Part shown: piece after piece, positions 1 through 4,634 of the stretch
Numbering within the stretch: the stretch's first letter is position 1
Layout of the letters: every line of letters starts with the position of its first letter
NCBI GenBank assembly: GCA_947581845.1
Contig: CANPVY010000117.1
Location: 1-6,802, forward strand
Length of the DNA stretch: 6,802 nt
Source: an uncultured bacterium
GTDB taxonomy: Bacteria > Gemmatimonadota > Gemmatimonadetes > Palauibacterales > KS3-K002
Direction of reading: 5' to 3'
Position numbers and translations under genes: made by a program
Notes under the pieces: generated by a model
What the model saw: only the letters and a program-made list of their open reading frames with translations
What the model was told of the DNA's origin: nothing
Database searches by the model: none

Positions 1-1
1 G

Positions 2-880
2 AGTCGCTTCGCGGATGGGCGACCGATCAAGGGCTACGTGCAGGTCGCCAAGATCATCTTGTACGTGGTGGGCGGTATCGTTGCCATAGCAACGCTGACC
101 GGACGATCGCCCGTCCTTCTGCTCAGCGGCCTGGGCGCAATGACGGCGGTGCTGCTGATCGTCTTCCGTGACACTATCCTATCGTTCGTCGCCAGCTTGC
201 AGATCGCGAGCTATGACATGATGCGCGTCGGCGACTGGATCGAGATGCCCCAGTTCGGTGTCGATGGTGATGTCATCGACATTGGCCTACACACCATCAA
301 AGTGCAGAACTGGGACAAGACCGTGATCTCGATACCCACGCACAAGTTCATCAGCGATTCGTTCAAGAACTGGCGCGCCATGCGCGAGGCGGGTGGCCGG
401 CGCATCAAGCGCGCCATTCATATCGACATGAACTCGATCCGCTTCCTCGACGACACGGATATCGAGCGCTTCGAGAGGTTCGTACTGCTACGGGACTATA
501 TGCGTCAGAAGCGGAAGGAGCTGGACGAGTACAACGCCGCACACGCCGGCGACCCGGGCCTTGTGGCCAATGCACGCCGCCTCACCAACATCGGGACCTT
601 TCGGGCGTATGTGGTGCGCTATCTTCGCGACCACCCCAAGGTGCACAGGGGATTGACACTGATGGTGCGGCAGCGTGATCCGACGTCGAATGGTCTGCCA
701 CTCGAGATCTACGTCTTTTCGAGCGACGTGAACTGGGTGGACTACGAGGGCATCCAGTCGGACATCTTCGATCACATCATCGCGATCGTGCCCGAGTTCG
801 GGCTCAGGGTGTTCCAGGCTCCCTCAGGGCGTGACTTCACGGCGGCACTGCGGCTTCCGCCGAGCGGAGAGTCTTCCTAG
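2..880 (+). CDS. ybdG: YbdG-type MscS-family mechanosensitive ion channel (5' partial)
   Basis: This encodes the C-terminal part of an inner-membrane small-conductance mechanosensitive channel, which opens under membrane tension to release solutes during osmotic downshift. The frame is open from base 2, so the true start lies upstream; the GTG at 38 is internal. By comparison with E. coli YbdG (about 415 residues), roughly 130 N-terminal residues are missing. Visible in order are a hydrophobic helix (KIILYVVGGIVAIATL), the glycine/alanine-rich pore helix around LLLSGLGAMTAVLLIVFRD, then the cytoplasmic beta domain with VGDWIEMPQFGVDGDVIDIG and the NWDKTVISIPT segment. The YbdG-specific parts follow: SFKNW, GGRRIKR, LTNIGTFRAY, LMVRQ, GLPLEIYVF and the QSDIFDHI..PEFGLRVFQ end. 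Two stop codons stand in tandem (878-883). The family is clear. The symbol is given by similarity and orthology is not proven. Confidence 0.93.
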   Translation, partial: SRFADGRPIKGYVQVAKIILYVVGGIVAIATLTGRSPVLLLSGLGAMTAVLLIVFRDTILSFVASLQIASYDMMRVGDWIEMPQFGVDGDVIDIGLHTIKVQNWDKTVISIPTHKFISDSFKNWRAMREAGGRRIKRAIHIDMNSIRFLDDTDIERFERFVLLRDYMRQKRKELDEYNAAHAGDPGLVANARRLTNIGTFRAYVVRYLRDHPKVHRGLTLMVRQRDPTSNGLPLEIYVFSSDVNWVDYEGIQSDIFDHIIAIVPEFGLRVFQAPSGRDFTAALRLPPSGESS

Positions 881-913
881 TAGAGATCTACCGGCCTCTT
901 CCCCAGGGAGAAC

Positions 914-2368
914 ATGCTGGTACCCAAGCACAAGGTTCTGATCGTGCGTTGCGATGCCTACGATCCCGAGCGGATCGCCGGCATCGTCAAACAGGGGATG
1001 CAGGAGCTGGGCGCACGGCCCTCCGGCAGGATCCTGCTGAAGCCCAACGTGGTCATCGCCCACCCCCGGAGGTTCCCCCACGCCTTCACCCGCAGAGAGT
1101 TTCTGGACGGTGTGATCTCGGCGGTCAAAGCCAGGGCCGAGAACGTCAAGGAGATCGCTGTGGGTGAGCGCTCCGGCATTGTCATACCGACCCGCTACAG
1201 CTTCAAGCAGGCCGGGTACCTCGACGTGATCAAGAGACACAAGGTCAAGGCCTACTACTTCGATGAGTCCAGGCAGGTGCCGGTACGGTTGTCCAAGCCG
1301 GGGCGGCTGCGGGACAACGTATATGTGCCACAGCCGATCACGGAGTGCGACTACCTCATCAATCTGCCCAAGTTCAAGGCCCACCCGTGGTGTCGGGTGA
1401 CCTTCAGCCTGAAGAACTTCATCGGCCTTCAGGACGATCGGCACCGTCTGGTGGATCATAACCTCTTCCTGGAACACAAGATCGCCGACCTGCAGGAGGT
1501 CATCGAGCCGAAGTTCATAGCCATCGACGGTATCATCGCCGGGCAGAGGATGATGCTGACCCCGACGCCCTTCCCTCTGGGCGCCATCGTCATGGGCACG
1601 AACTCCTGTGCCGTGGATACCGTGGCTTGCCACATGGTGCACATCGATCCCAAAGACGTCGCGCACCTCCGGTTTGCCGCCGAGCGAGGGTACGGGCCCA
1701 TGAGCCTGGACGAGATCGAGGTGGCGGGCGATTTCCCTCTGGAAGAGGTGCAGGAGCGAACCCAAAGCTTCGAGATCTGCTTCGAACGGATCGATGACTA
1801 CTTCAGAGACGACGGCAACCTCACCTGCACAGTAGGGACCTTTCCAGAGGAACATTCCCCCGACTACTGCTGGGGCGGCTGTCCGGGGGCTCTGCAGGAG
1901 GCCATGCACATCTTCAAGACCTTCTACCCCGAACCCGAGAAGAGGATGAAGAGGATCCGCTACGTGGTGGGTAAGGTGGCGGGACCGCTGGACCTCGAAG
2001 GCGATGAGAGGGTCATTTTCGCCGGAAACTGCACCAGCTGGGAGGGCCGTATCGGCGGTGATGCCGTAAAGATCGAGAGCAGCTACAAGACGGCGAGCGC
2101 GGTCGATGAGCGAAGGACGAGATCCCACGACATGCTGCTCAAGATGAGTAAAGCCCTGTGGAACTGCGCCAGGAAGCGCTCATCGCGGTACATTCGTGTC
2201 ACGGGCTGCCCGGTCTCCGTTGCCGAGCATCTGCATTACCTCTCTACTCTAGGCAAGATCAAGAATCCCAACCTGGAGCCGCGACTGATGAGCATGGTGT
2301 ACATCGCCTATTGGCGGATGCGTATCAGCCGTTTCCTGAACCGCTTCTTGAGGATAACACTGCGCTGA
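914..2368 (+). CDS. DUF362 family protein with a cysteine-bearing C-terminal extension
   Basis: This is a 484-residue protein of the DUF362 family, whose biochemical role is mostly unknown. The DUF362 core spans about residues 5-275: KPN at 43-45, the signature LPKFKAHPWCRVTFSLKNFIG at 151-171 (written 151-160 and 161-171; key residues K153, H157, K167, N168, G171), the IDGIIAGQ segment at 204-211 and SCAVDTVAC at 231-239. Many relatives end in a ferredoxin with CxxCxxCxxxCP, which is absent here. Instead residues 310-440 hold YCWGGCPG (C319, C323), AGNCTSWEG (C373) and VTGCP (C432), a plausible four-cysteine metal or Fe-S site. The last 20 residues are basic and hydrophobic (YWRMRISRFLNRFLR), possibly a membrane-binding helix. 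There is no signal peptide, so it is probably cytoplasmic. AGGGAG at 905-910 precedes the ATG by 3 bases. It starts 33 bases after the channel gene, so co-transcription is possible. Confidence 0.88.
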   Translation: MLVPKHKVLIVRCDAYDPERIAGIVKQGMQELGARPSGRILLKPNVVIAHPRRFPHAFTRREFLDGVISAVKARAENVKEIAVGERSGIVIPTRYSFKQAGYLDVIKRHKVKAYYFDESRQVPVRLSKPGRLRDNVYVPQPITECDYLINLPKFKAHPWCRVTFSLKNFIGLQDDRHRLVDHNLFLEHKIADLQEVIEPKFIAIDGIIAGQRMMLTPTPFPLGAIVMGTNSCAVDTVACHMVHIDPKDVAHLRFAAERGYGPMSLDEIEVAGDFPLEEVQERTQSFEICFERIDDYFRDDGNLTCTVGTFPEEHSPDYCWGGCPGALQEAMHIFKTFYPEPEKRMKRIRYVVGKVAGPLDLEGDERVIFAGNCTSWEGRIGGDAVKIESSYKTASAVDERRTRSHDMLLKMSKALWNCARKRSSRYIRVTGCPVSVAEHLHYLSTLGKIKNPNLEPRLMSMVYIAYWRMRISRFLNRFLRITLR

Positions 2369-2378
2369 GGATAGCGCA
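2361..2378. other. Short stem-loop at the convergent gene junction
   Basis: TGCGCT (2361-2366) and AGCGCA (2373-2378) form a perfect 6-bp inverted repeat with a 6-base loop, overlapping the TGA stop of the DUF362 gene. The word AGCGCACC recurs at 2387-2394, so the left arm could also pair there. A second GC-rich inverted repeat, TCCGGG (2432-2437) with CCCGGA (2445-2450), lies in the last codons of the opposing ATP-grasp gene. No T-run follows any of these on either strand, so they are not classical intrinsic terminators. They may still weaken read-through between the convergent genes. The arms are short and chance is a fair explanation. Confidence 0.25.
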
Positions 2379-2424
2379 CCGCCGCCAGCGCACCCTACTT
2401 TCGATCGCTGGTACTTCCTGGGTG

Positions 2425-3567
2425 TCAGGATTCCGGGGGGCGGACCCGGATCAGGGTATCGACGGGTGGCAGATCCGGCTTCGGCTCGGGAGGAGGCGGC
2501 GGCTCGCGCTCCAGCGCGAACTCCACGATCCGGGCCAGCGCCTGGTCAAACGAGTAGCCCCCCTGTTCCACCGAATCCATGAATGAGACGCCCTCCGTGA
2601 TGTCCGGGTTCGGGTTCACCTCCAGCACGTACGGCTTGTTGTCCCTCAGCCTGATATCAATGCGGGCATAGTCCCGGCAGCGGGTGATCTCATATGCCCG
2701 GATGGCCACTTTCTCCACCCTTTGGAGCAACCGCTTGGGCAGCGAGGCCGGGCAGATCGCATGCACACGATGGTAGACCTCTTCCAGCGGGTTCCATTTC
2801 GCCGCGTAGCTGATGATGGGCGGGTGGTCGGCCGGTAGCTCGGAGAAGTCGAACTCGATGGGCGGAAGCACCTCCGGTGGGTCGTTGCCCCACACCGAGA
2901 CGTGCAGCTCCCGGCCCTCAATGAACTCCTCGACCAGGATCGGCACCCCGAAATCTTCGCACACGTGCTTGAGCCGCTCGGCGAGCTGCTCGCGATCGCG
3001 GACCACGGAACCCTTCTCCACGCCATAGCTCGCGTCTTCCCATGACGGCTTCACGATCAGCGGGAAGCGCAGGCCGAGCCGCTTCGGTACCGTCGGGCCG
3101 TGCAGCATCTTGAAGCGCGGCGTCGGCACCCCGTTGTCCAGCAGGAGATGCTTGGTGAGCCCCTTCCTCTGGCACAGCGACAGAGCGAACGCCGGCGCGC
3201 CGGTGTACGGGATTCGGTAGAGGTCGAACATCGCCGCGATCGCGGGCTCGAGATCGGCGTCGTCGTGGAAATGTTCGACTAGGTTGAAGATGACGTCGGG
3301 GCGGCTGCGCTTGAGCACCCGCTCCAGCTTCTTGAGGTCCTCCTCCAGGTTGACGGCGCGCGCCCGGTATCCGACCCGCCGCAGCGCGCGCACGATGTCG
3401 TCGTACTCCTCCTTTAGTGTCGAGACGTGGATCGGGTACTCCGGCTCGAAACCCAGCGTCGCAGGGTCCACTTCCTTGAGCTTCTCGTACCAGTCTTCGC
3501 CGACATAGTTGTAGAGGACGATGACTGACTTCTTGCGCTCTACAGGCTGTTCCATCGCTGTGCTCAA
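2425..3567 (-). CDS. ATP-grasp ligase, D-alanine-D-alanine ligase-like
   Basis: This 380-residue ATP-grasp enzyme is predicted to activate a carboxylate with ATP as an acyl phosphate and join it to an amine, in the cytoplasm. The N-terminal Rossmann-like part includes VIFNLVEHFHDDAD (92-105) and PYTGA (120-124). ATP-grasp residues seen are K135, K173 in FPLIVKPS, the hinge LVEEFIEGRELHVSV (211-225), R302 and metal ligands D304, E316 and N318 in ARIDIR and LEVNPNPDI. It lacks the GG..SEH motif that holds the first D-Ala in true Ddl, and has SYAAKWNP (253-260) where Ddl has the YDYxAKY loop. Cell-wall D-Ala-D-Ala synthesis is therefore unlikely, and a dipeptide or amino-acid/peptide ligase is more plausible. 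A proline-rich tail follows (356-379). The start is taken as TTG at 3567, because GGAGG lies 5 bases away; the alternative ATG at 3555 would be 17 bases from it. It is divergent from the C39-like gene. Confidence 0.88.
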   Translation of the reverse strand: MSTAMEQPVERKKSVIVLYNYVGEDWYEKLKEVDPATLGFEPEYPIHVSTLKEEYDDIVRALRRVGYRARAVNLEEDLKKLERVLKRSRPDVIFNLVEHFHDDADLEPAIAAMFDLYRIPYTGAPAFALSLCQRKGLTKHLLLDNGVPTPRFKMLHGPTVPKRLGLRFPLIVKPSWEDASYGVEKGSVVRDREQLAERLKHVCEDFGVPILVEEFIEGRELHVSVWGNDPPEVLPPIEFDFSELPADHPPIISYAAKWNPLEEVYHRVHAICPASLPKRLLQRVEKVAIRAYEITRCRDYARIDIRLRDNKPYVLEVNPNPDITEGVSFMDSVEQGGYSFDQALARIVEFALEREPPPPPEPKPDLPPVDTLIRVRPPES

Positions 3568-3570
3568 ACG

Positions 3571-3577
3571 CTCCTCC
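3571..3577 (-). promoter_or_regulatory. Ribosome binding site favouring a TTG start for the ATP-grasp gene
   Basis: On the minus strand GGAGGAG lies 3 to 5 bases before the TTG at 3567 and 15 to 17 bases before the ATG at 3555. The spacing favours the TTG, giving four extra residues (MSTA) before Met5. The choice does not change any domain. Confidence 0.55.
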
Positions 3578-3627
3578 GCCTCATCCCAGTGTTGGCAACC
3601 GGCAGAAATATACTAAGTTGGCATGCG

Positions 3628-3637
3628 AGGAGAGAGG
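3628..3637 (+). promoter_or_regulatory. Ribosome binding site fixing the C39-like gene start
   Basis: AGGAGAGAGG (3628-3637) lies 8 bases before the ATG at 3646. The frame is open further upstream to a GTG at 3589, but that start has no comparable site and would add residues unlike the family N-terminus. The ATG also puts the conserved Gln and Cys at residues 6 and 12. Confidence 0.7.
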
Positions 3638-3645
3638 TGCCCCCG

Positions 3646-4527
3646 ATGGGAATCTACCCGCAACCCAATCGCTGGCAGTGTGGGCCCTTCGCGCTCAAGC
3701 ACGCGCTCCTGGTCCACGGGATTCTGGTGCCCGAGCGGGAGATCTCGAAGGCCGCCGGCGCGTCCTGGCACGGCACCGACGACAGCCAACTCGCCAGGGC
3801 CGCCCGCCGCTTTGACTGCGATCTCCTGATGATCCGCAGGCTGGACGCGCAGAAGGCACGCCGAGAGCTGTCACGCTATCTCCGCAAAGGCATCCCTTGC
3901 CTCCTTTGTGTGCAAGAGTGGAGCCATTGGGTGACGGTCGTGAAGGAGGAGAAGGGTCGCTTCATCCTCCTCGATAGCCGGGATCCGGCGGTCCTCGTCA
4001 TCGCCTCCTGGCCCCAGCTCAAGAGCCAGTGGGTCTGCCACGAGCCGGACGAGTACGACGAGGAGACGGTCTACACGATCTACGACTTGCATCCGCTGGT
4101 TCCCCGAGGCCGTACCCGGACACGGGCCAAGTTCTCGCTGGAGCGGGCGCGCTACCTGCGCCGTAGGTCCAATCGCGAGTTCATGCGGCTCTGGGACGTC
4201 TACGTCGAGGACCTGCTCGCCCTCTGCAGGCCGCGCACGCCGCTCAGCGAGAAGGTCATCTCACTCGGCGAGTTCCTGCGGCGGCATGAGGCAATGATCC
4301 TCGACCAGCTCGACTTCTGGCACGGCGACATCGAGCAGACCGCTGCGAGGAAGGTGCTCGAGCAGATGCATCTTGTCGCCGACACCTACGGGCTCGTGAT
4401 CCCCGTGGACGACGAGAAGCGGGCGATCGCGGCCATCGGCATCATCCTCGGATTGTGGGCGGCGGCGGAGTACGGCGTGAAGCCGGTCTATCGCGTCGAG
4501 CAGAAGCGGAAGCGCCGCTCGTCCTGA
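3646..4527 (+). CDS. C39-like cysteine peptidase/amidase with unassigned C-terminal domain
   Basis: This is a 293-residue cytoplasmic protein. Residues 1-150 look like a papain-fold C39-like peptidase. QPNRWQCGPFALKHAL places the probable catalytic C12 six residues after Q6, the same Gln-Cys spacing as in C39 domains of bacteriocin exporters. H94 lies in WSHWVTVV and D110 in FILLDSRDPAV, completing the triad. C39 domains usually cut double-glycine leader peptides while fused to an ABC transporter; here there is no transporter, signal peptide or membrane segment, so the substrate is unknown. Residues 154-181 form an arginine-rich linker. Residues 182-293 are a mostly helical region that I do not recognise, ending in the basic tail QKRKRRSS. 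It is divergent from the ATP-grasp gene and 107 bases upstream of the hydrolase gene on the same strand. Peptidase-fold assignment is good; the activity (protease, amidase or transglutaminase-like) is open. Confidence 0.82.
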   Translation: MGIYPQPNRWQCGPFALKHALLVHGILVPEREISKAAGASWHGTDDSQLARAARRFDCDLLMIRRLDAQKARRELSRYLRKGIPCLLCVQEWSHWVTVVKEEKGRFILLDSRDPAVLVIASWPQLKSQWVCHEPDEYDEETVYTIYDLHPLVPRGRTRTRAKFSLERARYLRRRSNREFMRLWDVYVEDLLALCRPRTPLSEKVISLGEFLRRHEAMILDQLDFWHGDIEQTAARKVLEQMHLVADTYGLVIPVDDEKRAIAAIGIILGLWAAAEYGVKPVYRVEQKRKRRSS

Positions 4528-4546
4528 AGCGGGCTGATCCAGAGCC

Positions 4547-4604
4547 ATCCATGATGCCGCAGGCGGCGTAACGCGGTGTCGGCAAACATCCGCCTGCAAT
4601 GGAT
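4547..4604 (+). other. Two-tier stem-loop between the C39-like and CocE-like genes
   Basis: GCAGGCGG (4559-4566) and CCGCCTGC (4590-4597) form a perfect 8-bp inverted repeat around a 23-base loop. A second pair, ATCCAT (4547-4552) with ATGGAT (4599-4604), encloses it across an asymmetric bulge of 6 and 1 bases. The structure fills most of the 107-base gap and ends 17 bases before the GGAGGA ribosome site of the next gene. There is no T-run after it, so it is not a standard intrinsic terminator. It could be a mRNA-processing or stabilising hairpin, a 5' leader element or a weak terminator. No known riboswitch was recognised. Confidence 0.4.
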
Positions 4605-4634
4605 CTCTCGTTATCAAGACGGAGGAAGTACCAG

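Larger units (their letters stand above)
3568..3645. promoter_or_regulatory. Divergent intergenic region between the ATP-grasp and C39-like genes
   Basis: The 78 bases separating the two divergent start codons must carry both promoters unless these extend into the genes. In otherwise GC-rich DNA there is an AT-rich island, AGAAATATACTAAGTT (3605-3619 region). It contains TATACT (3609-3614), a good -10 match on the plus strand, and overlaps TAGTAT on the minus strand. I see no convincing -35 box at the proper distance on either strand. The heptamer GTTGGCA occurs twice in the same orientation (3591-3597 and 3617-3623), 26 bases apart and flanking the island, which could be an operator pair for shared control. 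Both the promoter and operator readings are inference. Confidence 0.4.

Noticed and set aside
824..2128. A 434-codon open frame on the minus strand, antisense to the DUF362 gene
   Set aside because: It lies almost wholly inside a gene with clear family motifs, its translation shows no recognisable domain, and long antisense frames are common in GC-rich coding DNA.
2158..2586. A plus-strand open frame bridging the DUF362 end and the ATP-grasp end
   Set aside because: It is out of frame with DUF362, runs antisense to the ATP-grasp gene and has no ribosome site or domain.
3592..3614. TTGGCA and TATACT as a sigma-70 promoter for the C39-like gene
   Set aside because: The spacer is only 11 bases, far from 17, so the pair cannot serve as matched -35 and -10 boxes. 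Only the -10-like element is kept.
3589..3645. Upstream GTG start extending the C39-like protein by 19 residues
   Set aside because: The strong ribosome site at 3628-3637 fits the ATG at 3646, and the added residues would be coded across the putative promoter island.
3589..4527. Reading the C39-like gene as a bacteriocin or graspetide maturation protease
   Set aside because: There is no ABC transporter domain, no small precursor gene with a double-glycine leader, and no open frame in the gaps that looks like a precursor.
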